Source: Lachnoclostridium sp. UBA1308 (GTDB lineage Bacteria; Bacillota; Clostridia; Lachnospirales; Lachnospiraceae). From it: 64,000 nucleotides of DNA. Made by a program: the position numbers and the translations under genes. Positions 36,851 to 45,675 of the stretch are shown here, in pieces. The notes under the pieces were generated by a model, which was given only the letters and a program-made list of their open reading frames with translations, was not told the origin of the DNA and searched no databases. The DNA is taken from assembly GCA_002307215.1 (NCBI GenBank), contig DBTU01000026.1, forward strand, positions 1 to 64,000, read 5' to 3'. Every line of letters starts with the position of its first letter. The stretch's first letter is position 1.

Positions 36851-38377
36851 ATGTCAAGAAAAATTTATGTATTCGACACAACGTTAAGAGATGGAGAGCA
36901 GGTACCCGGAGCAAAGCTCAATTTAGAAGAAAAGTTGGATATCGCGGTACAGATTGCTAAATGTAAGGTGGATATGATGGAGGTGGGTTTTCCGTCGTCC
37001 TCTCAAGGAGATTTTGAAGCAGTAAAGGCAATCAGTAAAAAAATTGGTCAGGATATATGTATTGCAGCATTAGGAAGGGCCGTTGAATCAGATATTGATT
37101 CTATTTATCAGAGTATTCGAGATGCGCAGAACCCCTTGATTCATATCGTACTTGGTTCCTCCGAGGTGCATGTAGCAAAGAAGTTTCGTAAAACACCCGA
37201 ACAGGTGATTGAAATGGGAGCGGCAGCTGTGAAGTATGCTAAAAAGTATCTTCCGCAAGTACAGTATTCCTTAGAAGATGCCAGTCGGTCTGATTTTGAA
37301 TATATGTGGAAGACCATAGAAGCAGTGGTAAAAGCGGGTGCTACCATCATAAATATACCGGACACTGTGGGCTTTGCTGTTCCGGAACAATTCGGTCAGT
37401 TAATCTATCGGATGAATGATAGACTGAAAAACCTAGATCCAAAGGTTTTATTAAGTGTTCACTGTCATAATGATACCGGACTGGCAACAGCGAACACTTT
37501 GGCTGCGGTACGGAACGGAGCGGATAAAGTGGAATGTACCATTAATGGAATCGGGGAGAGAGCAGGTAATACTTCACTTGAGGAAGTAGTCATGGGAATT
37601 AAGTTGCATGAGGATTATTATGGCGGTCATACGACAATAGAGACACGCAAAATTTACGAGACTTCACGTATGGTTAGTGCTACGATGGGACTGGATGTAC
37701 AGGTCAATAAAGCGATAACCGGAGAAAATGCATTTGCTCATTCCTCGGGTATACATCAAGATGGGCTATTAAAATCTAAGGATGTATATGAAATTATGGA
37801 TCCGCAAACAGTGGGAGCTCCGCCGATGGAAATTGTATTAACGGCAAGATCCGGCAGACACGCATTTTTGCATGTAATTAATCGATTGGGGTTCGAGATA
37901 CAAGAGGAACATGTTCCAGAAATCTTCCAGAAATTTTTAAGTATGGCGGACCAAAAAAAAGAAATATATGATAATGACATATTAGATTTATTCGAAAACT
38001 GTACGAATGTAAAAAGTATATCCTGCAAGGAATTGTGGAAATTGGAGGAATATCAGATCATGGCAACCGGCACTTTACCCACGGCTACTGTAAAGTTAGT
38101 AAAGGGTAAGAAAGAAGTAGTGACCAGTAATACCGGGTCGGGAGTAATAGATGCATTGTATAGTTCGATTATTGATGCTGTACAATATTCAATTGAATTA
38201 ATTGATTACCGTATTCATAATTTGGGTAGAGGGAAAGGAAGTCTAGGTAAGGTGACTACGCAAATCAGATATCAGGATAAAATGTATTATGGAAAAGCCA
38301 TCGAACAGGATGTTATGAAGGCCAGTGCACTTGCATTTATCAATGCAGTCAATAAGATTATTTTAGAGGAGGAGTGA
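36851..38377 (+). CDS. leuA: 2-isopropylmalate synthase
   Basis: A 508-aa enzyme that condenses acetyl-CoA with 2-ketoisovalerate, the first committed step of leucine synthesis. The HMG-CoA-lyase-like TIM barrel begins with FDTTLRDGEQ, which holds the catalytic Arg and metal Asp, and has VHCHNDTGLATAN and INGIGERAGNTSLEE. The linker HSSGIHQDG and SGRHA follow, and from about residue 390 the C-terminal LeuA dimer domain (ATVKL, GSGVIDALY, RGKGS) that gives leucine feedback control. Length is normal. AAGGAGGAAG before the ATG. Control by the tandem T-box leader upstream matches a leucine gene. A citramalate or homocitrate synthase is less likely but related. Confidence 0.9.
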   Translation: MSRKIYVFDTTLRDGEQVPGAKLNLEEKLDIAVQIAKCKVDMMEVGFPSSSQGDFEAVKAISKKIGQDICIAALGRAVESDIDSIYQSIRDAQNPLIHIVLGSSEVHVAKKFRKTPEQVIEMGAAAVKYAKKYLPQVQYSLEDASRSDFEYMWKTIEAVVKAGATIINIPDTVGFAVPEQFGQLIYRMNDRLKNLDPKVLLSVHCHNDTGLATANTLAAVRNGADKVECTINGIGERAGNTSLEEVVMGIKLHEDYYGGHTTIETRKIYETSRMVSATMGLDVQVNKAITGENAFAHSSGIHQDGLLKSKDVYEIMDPQTVGAPPMEIVLTARSGRHAFLHVINRLGFEIQEEHVPEIFQKFLSMADQKKEIYDNDILDLFENCTNVKSISCKELWKLEEYQIMATGTLPTATVKLVKGKKEVVTSNTGSGVIDALYSSIIDAVQYSIELIDYRIHNLGRGKGSLGKVTTQIRYQDKMYYGKAIEQDVMKASALAFINAVNKIILEEE

Positions 38378-38385
38378 AGAATAAA

Positions 38386-38757
38386 ATGATGACAGTTAAA
38401 ACCATAGAAAAAAATAATACGATAATCGCAATTGTACAAAGTGAGGAGCTACTAATAACAGATGTTCAGTCTGCCTTAGATTTTGTTGCAAGCATAGCAT
38501 ATGAAATGGATTGTAATTACATTATTCTGAACAAAGAGGCAATTACTGAGGATTTCTTTGTACTAAGCACTCGTCTTGCCGGAGACATACTTCAAAAGTT
38601 CATTAACTATTATATCAAGTTTGCTGTTGTCGGCGAATTCGCTCATTATACGAGTAAACCGTTAAAAGACTTTATGTATGAGAGCAACCGGGGCAAGGAT
38701 GTATTTTTTGTTGGCACAGAAGAAGAAGCAATTACGAAATTGATTACTGTAAAATGA
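38386..38757 (+). CDS. DUF4180-family protein
   Basis: A 123-aa protein resembling DUF4180 proteins: the core shows NKEAITEDFF, LAGDILQKFINYYIKFAVVG and DFMYESNRGKDVFF, and it ends with an EEAITKL helix. No known function. A GTG at 38374 overlapping the leuA stop is possible, but the GGAGGAG inside the leuA end is better placed for ATG 38386 (or 38389). The tight linkage suggests co-transcription with leuA, although no functional link to leucine synthesis is evident. Confidence 0.8.
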   Translation: MMTVKTIEKNNTIIAIVQSEELLITDVQSALDFVASIAYEMDCNYIILNKEAITEDFFVLSTRLAGDILQKFINYYIKFAVVGEFAHYTSKPLKDFMYESNRGKDVFFVGTEEEAITKLITVK

Positions 38758-38835
38758 ACCAAACTCATTATCATTACAATAATAGATAAGAGGTTATGAT
38801 ACAGGCATTTTAAATCCGGAAAGGGGACAGTACGA

Positions 38836-39118
38836 ATGACAATAGATGAATTGAATTATTTCATCATAGAATATGGAAAGCTTCTGTATGTTTTTTACTG
38901 TAATCTTTGCGGAGATAGAATGGAAGCAGATGATTTGTATCAAGACACCATCTTAAAAGCTGTTGAGTTACGCCACAGACAGGAGAAAGGAAAAGATGGA
39001 GCTGTTTATCTTAGTAACCTTTCTTGTGGGATTATCTATGGCTAAAGTAAAGATAGAAAAAGGGAATAGAGAGCATCTGGTACCCATCACCGAGATTCCT
39101 GTCAGCAACCGTCCCTAG
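38836..39118 (+). pseudogene. remnant of an ECF-type sigma factor gene
   Basis: The first about 50 codons (ATG at 38836 after AAGGGG) encode a sigma-70 region 2-like start with NYFIIEYGKLLYVFYCNLCGD and EADDLYQDTILKAVEL. The frame then ends at 39045 without the rest of region 2 or any region 4. A second frame from 38997 to 39118 is open over the continuation. This is best explained as a decayed ECF sigma gene with frameshift and loss of its 3' half; the short product cannot be an active sigma factor. Confidence 0.65.
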
Positions 39119-39154
39119 GACGATACAGCGAAAAACATTCCTCTAGTATTGAGC

Positions 39155-39183
39155 TTTACAATTCAACAAGGTTGAACTATAAT
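39155..39183 (+). promoter_or_regulatory. sigma-A promoter of the EamA-GH39 pair
   Basis: TTTACA (39155-39160), 17-nt spacer, perfect TATAAT (39178-39183), 32 bp before the transporter start. Confidence 0.75.
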
Positions 39184-39215
39184 AAACATTATAGAATTAA
39201 GAAGTTGGAGCTACT

Positions 39216-40097
39216 ATGTATTATATCTATGTGATTGTCGCTTCACTGATGTGGAGCTTTGTTGGGATTATGGTCAAAACGGCTTCGGGTATGGTAGACA
39301 GCAGTATGATTACGCTGTGCCGGTTTCTCTTTGGAGCTGCTTTTCTGGCATGCTTTTTGTTGTTGAAGAAGAAAAGGCTCCGAGTATTCTGGCGGGATAA
39401 ATGGATTTGGATCGGTGTCGTTGGGAAGAGCGGCAATTATATCTTTGAAAACATTGCAATTACCATGGGTTTTGTATATGGAAATATTGTTGTATGGCCT
39501 GTACAGGCAATTTTTCTGGCGGCCATATCTGTTATATTTTTTAAAGAAAAAATGTATTTACGAAAAGTAATGGCTGTTATCTTCTGTATTGCGGGGGTGA
39601 TATTGATCAGTTGGAGGGGAGTGCCGTTAAAAGAATTCTCGGGAACCAATTTAATTCCCCTGGGATTGTTCGCACTTGCTGCGATCGGCGCCGGTATTTA
39701 CATCATCAGCCAAAAAAAGCTCGTAGACAGCATGAATTCCTTAAATATGAATTTTTCTGCTTTTCTGTTGTCGTCCATCCTGACTGCAGTGCCGGTTCCA
39801 TTTACGTTCAAGGTTCCTATCGAATTCAATGTTTTGGCTATTTGTTCCTTGGTAGGCTTAGGAATCGTAACAGGAGCCAGTTTTTATCTGTACGCAGAAG
39901 CATTAAAGCGAATTCCGTTTCTGGTCGCAGTTATGATAAGCAATTCAAGTGTTATATTTACACTATTATGGGCCTGGCTATTTTACCATGAAGTAATCAA
40001 TGGTTATATGCTAGCAGGAACTGTTATCATGTTGACAGGTCTTGTTCTGATCAATATTCCGTACCGTAAACAAAAAACAACCGAAAAGGAGGAATAG
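39216..40097 (+). CDS. EamA/DMT-family membrane transporter
   Basis: A 293-aa protein with about ten hydrophobic helices arranged as two EamA repeats (about 4-135 and 150-285); a characteristic helix end is AVIFCIAGVILISWRGV. Family members export or import small metabolites such as amino acids, sugars or nucleotide sugars; the substrate cannot be told. It is 4 bp from the downstream GH39 gene, so they form an operon, and a link to xylose or xylo-oligosaccharide metabolism is possible (inference). Confidence 0.88.
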   Translation: MYYIYVIVASLMWSFVGIMVKTASGMVDSSMITLCRFLFGAAFLACFLLLKKKRLRVFWRDKWIWIGVVGKSGNYIFENIAITMGFVYGNIVVWPVQAIFLAAISVIFFKEKMYLRKVMAVIFCIAGVILISWRGVPLKEFSGTNLIPLGLFALAAIGAGIYIISQKKLVDSMNSLNMNFSAFLLSSILTAVPVPFTFKVPIEFNVLAICSLVGLGIVTGASFYLYAEALKRIPFLVAVMISNSSVIFTLLWAWLFYHEVINGYMLAGTVIMLTGLVLINIPYRKQKTTEKEE

Positions 40098-40101
40098 ATA
40101 T

Positions 40102-41736
40102 ATGAAGAGAATACAAGTAAATGTGGATGCAGGTAATCCCTCGAATGCTTTAAATCGTACCTGGAGGTATATCGGCTATGATGAATGTAATTACACACAG
40201 GCTCCGGAGGGCAGAGAATTGCTACGCAAGTTTGGACAGCTTGAGGATGCGCCATATTATGTAAGAACGCATCACTTATTCTGCACGGGTAACACGCATG
40301 GTATATACAAATGGGGCTCCACGAATGTATACAGGGAGGATGAACAGGGTAACCCCATCTATAATTGGGACACGGTGGATGATATTCTCGAGATTATGTT
40401 AGATAGTAACTGCAAACCGTTCTTTGAGCTTGGCTTTATGCCCATGGATTTGGTTGATCCGGAACTTTTTAAGGGAATGAACGAATGGGGGAGGTTCGGC
40501 ACCTATAAAGATAAGTTCTGGTCCTATCCACCGAAAGATTATAAGAAATGGTATGACTTGGTATATCAGCTTGTAACGCATTGTATAAATAAATTCGGAG
40601 AGGCTGAAGTACTGACCTGGTATTGGGAGTTATGGAACGAACCGGATATCTTTTATTGGAGGGGCACCTTTGATGAATTTTGTATGCTTTACGACTATAC
40701 CGAAGCTGCCGTTCATTCTGTGCTGAAGACAGCAAGACTTGGCGGACCGGCAACTACGGGGCCCTCACAGGGCAGTTCGGCACATGTGTTTCTTGACAAC
40801 TTCCTAGAGCATTGCGTGACCGGCAAAAACTACTATTCGGGAGAGATAGGAACCCGACTCGACTATGTTACTTTCCATGCGAAGGGCGGTGCTTTTCCCT
40901 TTCATCAGGACGCACCAAAGGCAACTCCCTCACTCAGGAGTTTTGTCAATCAGGTTAAAGTTGGTCTGGAGACTATCAAAAAACATGGGTTTGGTGATCT
41001 TGAGGTGGTTTTATCCGAGGCTGATCCGGATGGCTGGGCAGCAGGCGGAATGTATGATAATAGGAATATGAATTTCAGAAATACCGAGTATTATGCAAGT
41101 TATGTGGCTGCAAGTTATCATTGTATTGAAAAGCTGGGCAAGGAGATGAGCATGGATGTGAGGCCTTTGGCTTGGGCATTTATGTTCGTCGGAGAAAGAT
41201 GCTTTGAGGGAACCCGTACATTTTCAACGCAGGGAATCGATAAAGCCGTATTTAATTTATTCAAATTATATGCAAAAATGGGCAATAGGGCTCTATCATT
41301 TTCATGCTCCGGTGATAAAGATGTGCTATTATATAAGGATGATTACGGCACAGATGAAGAACCCATTGTTTCCGGAATGGCGACGATTGATGACAACCGG
41401 TCCGTTCAAGTGCTGGTATTCAGCCATCATGACGATGGAGAAATCGCTTCCTGCCAGGAAGTGGAGGTAACGGTTGAACACTGTCCTTTCGACGGAAATA
41501 TTAGCTGGAAGCATTATCGGATTGACGAACAACATAGCAACGCATATGCCGAATGGATTAGGCAGGGGAAACCGAAATATCCTGTCGGGCAGCAATACAG
41601 CGAAATAAAAGCAAAGGACGCACTGGAGTTGATCGAAGTTCGAGAGGTTACAGAGGTGAAGAATGGAAGGGTGCAGATGAAATTCAACCTTCCGGCTCAT
41701 GCAATCTCGCTGATAGAAATTAGTAAGCAAGAATAA
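40102..41736 (+). CDS. GH39 family beta-xylosidase
   Basis: A 544-aa glycoside hydrolase of family 39 without signal peptide, so intracellular. The acid/base Glu180 lies in WELWNEPD and the nucleophile Glu306 in VVLSEADPDG; the N-terminal RTHHLFC and the C-terminal beta domain fit the XynB type. It should remove xylose from the non-reducing end of short xylo-oligosaccharides with retention. AAAGGAGG precedes the ATG at 40102. Preceded by a membrane transporter in the same operon and followed by an XRE-cupin regulator that could control it. Confidence 0.92.
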   Translation: MKRIQVNVDAGNPSNALNRTWRYIGYDECNYTQAPEGRELLRKFGQLEDAPYYVRTHHLFCTGNTHGIYKWGSTNVYREDEQGNPIYNWDTVDDILEIMLDSNCKPFFELGFMPMDLVDPELFKGMNEWGRFGTYKDKFWSYPPKDYKKWYDLVYQLVTHCINKFGEAEVLTWYWELWNEPDIFYWRGTFDEFCMLYDYTEAAVHSVLKTARLGGPATTGPSQGSSAHVFLDNFLEHCVTGKNYYSGEIGTRLDYVTFHAKGGAFPFHQDAPKATPSLRSFVNQVKVGLETIKKHGFGDLEVVLSEADPDGWAAGGMYDNRNMNFRNTEYYASYVAASYHCIEKLGKEMSMDVRPLAWAFMFVGERCFEGTRTFSTQGIDKAVFNLFKLYAKMGNRALSFSCSGDKDVLLYKDDYGTDEEPIVSGMATIDDNRSVQVLVFSHHDDGEIASCQEVEVTVEHCPFDGNISWKHYRIDEQHSNAYAEWIRQGKPKYPVGQQYSEIKAKDALELIEVREVTEVKNGRVQMKFNLPAHAISLIEISKQE

Positions 41737-41766
41737 TCTAGTTTAAGTGCAGCAAAAGAGGTTAAA

Positions 41767-41790
41767 GTGAATTATGAAAACATAATTCAC
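41767..41790. terminator. hairpin after the GH39 gene
   Basis: Perfect 10-bp stem GTGAATTATG (41767-41776) and CATAATTCAC (41781-41790) around AAAA. It lacks a good T run, so it is a weak terminator or a 3' stabiliser. Confidence 0.45.
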
Positions 41791-41900
41791 TCTTGGAAGA
41801 ACTCCGGAATGAATACCATAGGGATTTCATTCTGAACTTCTTTTCTGATTATTTGAGATGCTGTGTTGTTGCGTCATGTATACAGAAATGGGGGTAAAGT

Positions 41901-42434
41901 ATGGAAATCGGAATTCTGGTAAGGAAAATCCGCCTACAGCAGAAGCGAACGCAACAAGAAATTGCTGATTTGTGTGGTTTTACAAAGGGCATGCTGTCTA
42001 AAATTGAAAACGAAAAAGTCATCCCATCCTTGGCGACACTTTCAAAGATCGCCAAGGTATTGGGGGTAAAAGTGTCGACACTTCTGGAGAAGGAGGGAAC
42101 AGGAATTGCCGCCTTTTCTCCGGATGCCTATGCAAGCGGGATGAACTTTAGTGCTACTGACAAGGGATATTCGATATTTGCTGCAGCCGCTGATTATACC
42201 GATAAGAAGATGCAACCGGTATTTGTCATAGCCAGAGAAGGAGAACTGAAGAAACATTTACTCACGCATGAAGGCGAAGAATATATTTATGTTCTGGAAG
42301 GTGAGATGATATTTCGTGTAGCTAATACAGAGTATAAATTAAAAGCAGGAGAGAGTCTGTATTTTGATGCATTGCAGCCACATGGGCTCCAGAAGGTCAG
42401 TGAGGAAACACATTACCTGAATATGATGATTTAA
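41901..42434 (+). CDS. XRE-cupin transcriptional regulator
   Basis: A 177-aa protein with an N-terminal helix-turn-helix domain (residues about 5-62; RTQQEIADLCGFTKGMLSKIEN) and a C-terminal cupin (about 105-177; EGEEYIYVLEGEM, HGLQKV). XRE-cupin regulators sense a small molecule and control nearby catabolic or transport genes. ATG at 41901 follows GGGGG. A short decayed copy of its 3' end lies at about 45490-45546, showing that the locus was once duplicated. Confidence 0.9.
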   Translation: MEIGILVRKIRLQQKRTQQEIADLCGFTKGMLSKIENEKVIPSLATLSKIAKVLGVKVSTLLEKEGTGIAAFSPDAYASGMNFSATDKGYSIFAAAADYTDKKMQPVFVIAREGELKKHLLTHEGEEYIYVLEGEMIFRVANTEYKLKAGESLYFDALQPHGLQKVSEETHYLNMMI

Positions 42435-42583
42435 ATTTGGCGTTAAGTATCCTAAATCTATCCTTTTCCTAACTTTCTATATTATATAATCGTATCAGAG
42501 ATCAAGAAAATAAATTTCTTAAAGGAATAATTTTCATTGATTCTCTGTTTACAATATAATGAAATTGTGTATGGAGGTATAGT

Positions 42584-43162
42584 ATGAATGGAAAATCTTA
42601 TTTAAAGAGAAGTTTAACGGTAACATTATTAGTAGGAATAATTTTTGCCGGCTTAACTGCTTTTACGGCCTGCAAAGAAAAGGAAGATACGAAGAATAAA
42701 AGTGTAGCAATCAACTATGAGAAGGATACGCTTACGGTATCCTGTGAGGATGAAAAGGTTATCGTTGATCAGGAGGGGCTGCATATTAGCTCTGCTGAGG
42801 GGACAGTAGACCTCTCACTTGATGGAATTCATGTTAATGATGGAAGTAATACGGTGGATATCGGTACAGATGGTATTAATATCGAGGGTGATGAAGGCAA
42901 TGTTAATATAGATCTCCCAGGCGTTTCGGGTACTATTTTGGGGGAACAGAAGGGCATTGATTATTGGAACTGTAATCAATCTTTATTGAAACATGAAATT
43001 ACGGTAAGCGGAGAGACCATCAATATTGGGATAACTCTTAAGGACGGTTATCTCGTTACGAAAAACTGTTCCGAAGAGTATACTAAGATTAGTGGAGTAA
43101 AATTAGAGAAAACCGAGTCGGATGAGGATGGCAATATATACCGCTTTTATACTAAAAAATGA
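42584..43162 (+). CDS. small exported (probable lipoprotein) beta-repeat protein
   Basis: A 192-aa protein. A Lys/Arg-rich start and hydrophobic segment to about residue 27 end in AFTAC, an imperfect lipobox, so it is probably membrane-anchored outside the cell. Residues about 45-125 consist of short strand repeats with phrases such as DLSLDGIHV, DIGTDGINI and NIDLPGV, like a small beta-helix. The C-terminal part is unassigned. It lies 36 bp before an OmpR/HK pair and may be its signal partner or a product of its control (inference). Promoter-like TATAAT is at about 42556. Confidence 0.75.
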   Translation: MNGKSYLKRSLTVTLLVGIIFAGLTAFTACKEKEDTKNKSVAINYEKDTLTVSCEDEKVIVDQEGLHISSAEGTVDLSLDGIHVNDGSNTVDIGTDGINIEGDEGNVNIDLPGVSGTILGEQKGIDYWNCNQSLLKHEITVSGETINIGITLKDGYLVTKNCSEEYTKISGVKLEKTESDEDGNIYRFYTKK

Positions 43163-43198
43163 TACAGGAAATCCTAAGGGTTAGCAGGGAGGGCTATT

Positions 43199-43882
43199 AT
43201 GAAGCTTTTGCTGGTGGAAGATGAAATTCAATTGCAGGGTATCCTTGCGAAGGGTCTGAAAAAATGCGGTTATGCAGTGGACACAGCAGGTGACGGAGAA
43301 GAAGCTCTGGAGCTGTTTGAAGTAAATGAATATGATCTTATCATCCTTGACTTGAGTCTCCCCAAAATAGATGGACTTGAAGTACTGAAAAACATCCGTA
43401 AAAGTAACCATACTATTAAAATATTAATTCTATCAGCACGTTCGGATACAGAAGACCGAATTACCGGTTTGGATCGCGGAGCGAATGATTACCTAGTAAA
43501 ACCATTTGATTACGACGAATTGAAAGCCAGAATCAGGTGCCTGCTTAGACAACAGGTAGTCATGCAAGAGACTGAGCTTACGGTTGCAGGCATAACAATA
43601 AATCTAGCCAGGTATACCGTTAAGATCGGAGATGAAGTGTTGCCACTTACGAAAAAGGAGTTTTCTATTCTTGAGTATCTGATGTTGAATAAAAATAAAG
43701 TCATTAGCGCAGAACAGATTATTGAGCATGTATGGGATAGTGAAGCGGATTTATTCTCTCAAAGCTTTAAGTTTCATATCAGCTCGTTAAAAAAGAAAAT
43801 TGCTGAGAAATACCCGGAGGAAGTAATTCGTAATGTTCGTGGCCAAGGATATATTATTATAGAAGATAAGGCGGTAATATAG
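43199..43882 (+). CDS. OmpR-family response regulator
   Basis: A 227-aa regulator: receiver domain with acidic EDE near residue 7-9, phosphoacceptor Asp51 in IILDLSLPKIDG, Lys in LVKPFDYDEL, then a winged-helix effector domain (about 128-225; LTKKEFSILEYLM and NVRGQGYII). GGGAGG precedes the ATG at 43199. Ends 3 bp before the cognate kinase. Confidence 0.94.
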   Translation: MKLLLVEDEIQLQGILAKGLKKCGYAVDTAGDGEEALELFEVNEYDLIILDLSLPKIDGLEVLKNIRKSNHTIKILILSARSDTEDRITGLDRGANDYLVKPFDYDELKARIRCLLRQQVVMQETELTVAGITINLARYTVKIGDEVLPLTKKEFSILEYLMLNKNKVISAEQIIEHVWDSEADLFSQSFKFHISSLKKKIAEKYPEEVIRNVRGQGYIIIEDKAVI

Positions 43883-43885
43883 TAT

Positions 43886-45100
43886 ATGAAGAGGATACCA
43901 CTAAGATTAAGAATTACACTTCTATGCAGTTTCATTTTAATAGTGATGGCGGCTGCCTTGACACTTGTCAGTGTACAGGTTGCGGACAAAACCTACACCA
44001 ATCAATTTTCTATGAATTTCGGAGAAGGTTTTGGTATGACTTATAATGGCAAGGGGGTAGACTTCACGGGAAGTCAAGGAGAGGAAATAAATAAAATTCT
44101 TGATTTTGCCCTTCAGATATCTCCGTCTAATTCTGAGCGAGAGAATACAGATGCCAATAATAATGCCTCGGAAATCAGCCATATATTTGATGGTGCAGAG
44201 AAAAAATTCACTCTTCAAAGCGTTGTAATAACCATAATCTTTATTGGCATTGGGATGCTTTCCATATATCTTATCGTAGGCAGAGCGCTTAAGCCGGTGC
44301 ATACCCTCAGTGAGAAAGTTAAAAATATTAACGAGAATAATCTCTATGAGAAGCTTAAGGATTACGGTGCAAAGGATGAGATTGGATCTCTGACGGCTTC
44401 CTATAATCAGATGCTCGACCGTTTATCTGAAGCCTTTGACTATAAGAAGAATTTCGCAGCCAATGCGGCACATGAATTTCGAACGCCGTTAGCTACAATG
44501 AAGGCAGGTATTCAGGTACTTGAGGCAGAGGAGGAACCGACGGTTGAAGAATACAAGGAAATTCTTCAAATTGTAAAAGACAATAATGCACGGCTGATTC
44601 AGATTGTAGATAACCTGCTTTTATCAACGAAAGATGAACAGGATAGCTTCTCTGAGCTTATATCTGTGGAAAAGCTTTTTGAAGAGGTAATAAATGAGCT
44701 GGCGCCTATCGCTGCAACATCAGACATATCATTGATGGTTAGTAACAGTATAGGAAGCTTGAAGGGAAATCGGACATTGTTATATCGAGCAATCTATAAT
44801 CTGGCAGAGAATGGTATCAAATACAATAAAAAGGGCGGAACAGTTGTGCTTGACGCTTTTGAAAAGAAGGGCAGTGTATTGATAAAGATTATTGATAGTG
44901 GAATTGGTATAGCACCGGGGCACTTGGAGCATATATTTGAACCCTTTTTCCGCGGGGATATAGTAACAATACATTCCGGAGGGGGCTCCGGACTTGGATT
45001 ATCCATTGCGAAGACCATTATTGAAAAGCATAACGGAACGATTCGTGTTGAGAGTATTCAGGGTAAGGGAACAACCTTTTTACTGGAGTTTAGGAAGTGA
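43886..45100 (+). CDS. membrane sensor histidine kinase
   Basis: A 404-aa HAMP-type kinase. Membrane helix about 8-30, extracytoplasmic domain to about 110, second helix about 112-134, HAMP to about 185, His196 in ANAAHEFRTPLATMKAG, N-box NLAENGIKYN, and G-boxes DSGIGIAPGH and GSGLGLSIAKTI. It phosphorylates the OmpR regulator just upstream. The sensor domain is short and not recognisable. The upstream exported protein may form part of the sensing unit. Confidence 0.94.
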   Translation: MKRIPLRLRITLLCSFILIVMAAALTLVSVQVADKTYTNQFSMNFGEGFGMTYNGKGVDFTGSQGEEINKILDFALQISPSNSERENTDANNNASEISHIFDGAEKKFTLQSVVITIIFIGIGMLSIYLIVGRALKPVHTLSEKVKNINENNLYEKLKDYGAKDEIGSLTASYNQMLDRLSEAFDYKKNFAANAAHEFRTPLATMKAGIQVLEAEEEPTVEEYKEILQIVKDNNARLIQIVDNLLLSTKDEQDSFSELISVEKLFEEVINELAPIAATSDISLMVSNSIGSLKGNRTLLYRAIYNLAENGIKYNKKGGTVVLDAFEKKGSVLIKIIDSGIGIAPGHLEHIFEPFFRGDIVTIHSGGGSGLGLSIAKTIIEKHNGTIRVESIQGKGTTFLLEFRK

Positions 45101-45109
45101 ATGAAATAG

Positions 45110-45140
45110 GGGAGGTTGTAAGTGCTGCTTACAACCTCCC
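45110..45140. terminator. bidirectional terminator between convergent genes
   Basis: 13-bp perfect stem GGGAGGTTGTAAG (45110-45122) and CTTACAACCTCCC (45128-45140), with TTATTTTGT on the right and an A-rich left side. It serves the kinase gene on the plus strand and the small Cys/Gly-rich gene on the minus strand. Confidence 0.88.
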
Positions 45141-45155
45141 TTATTTTGTCTTACC

Positions 45156-45395
45156 TTATGAGAATAAGGAACCTCCGCCGCAGGTGCAAAGGAGTAAAAT
45201 AATTGGCAATATGCCACCTAATCCGCCTAAGCCGCCACCGTCACTGCAGCCACATCCGTTGTTTCCGCCGGAGCCGCCAAACAGGCCACCGTCACCTCCG
45301 CATAATAATAGTAAAATAAAGATCATGAAAATTGGGCTCATGCCGTTTTCGCTTCCGTTATTACTACAACAAGATGCAGTTGATAAGTCACTCAT
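45156..45395 (-). CDS. Cys/Gly-rich small membrane protein
   Basis: A 79-aa protein with two hydrophobic segments (FMIFILLLLCGG and IILPIILLLCTCGGG-like) separated by a Gly/Asn/Cys-rich stretch holding CGCSDGGG. It resembles the short proteins annotated in Lachnospiraceae as chorion class high-cysteine proteins, whose role is unknown and may be linked to spores. A GGAGG site lies at the right distance from the ATG at 45395, and the shared terminator follows its stop. The overlapping proline-rich plus-strand frame at the same place is its antisense shadow. Confidence 0.75.
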   Translation of the reverse strand: MSDLSTASCCSNNGSENGMSPIFMIFILLLLCGGDGGLFGGSGGNNGCGCSDGGGLGGLGGILPIILLLCTCGGGSLFS

Positions 45396-45489
45396 AACTA
45401 AACCTCCAATAATTTATTATAGTATAGCATATGAAGTATCCAGATATATTTACATATATCAATGTGACTTAGTCACAGGAAGAGCAGGA

Positions 45490-45546
45490 CATGCATGGGT
45501 TCCAGATGCCAGTGAAGAAACACATTACCTGAATATGATGATATGA
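45490..45546 (+). pseudogene. 3' scar of a second XRE-cupin gene
   Basis: The stretch CAGTGAAGAAACACATTACC and on through ATGATGAT (45510-45542) nearly repeats 42398-42430, the end of the XRE-cupin gene, and the codons read SEETHYLNMMI in both. Similarity extends weakly leftward to about 45490 (CATGGG-TTCCAGA). No other part of the gene is left. Confidence 0.8.
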
Positions 45547-45675
45547 ATTACAACAGCTAAATTCGATTCCATAATTCGTAATTTTGTATCCGTTTCTATG
45601 CCATTGCCCATCGACTGCTCATGGGTGTATAATTATATTTGATTTAAAAATTCTGACGATGGAGAAATAAGAGCT

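Noticed and set aside
39611..39991. Plus-strand 126-codon frame inside the EamA gene
   Set aside because: Overlapping frame rich in Arg/Ser/Tyr, no ribosome site; the EamA frame has clear membrane helices.
45097..45546. Plus-strand proline-rich frame of 149 codons
   Set aside because: It starts inside the kinase end, has no ribosome site, runs through a terminator hairpin and is antisense to the Cys/Gly-rich gene; only its last codons are the cupin scar.
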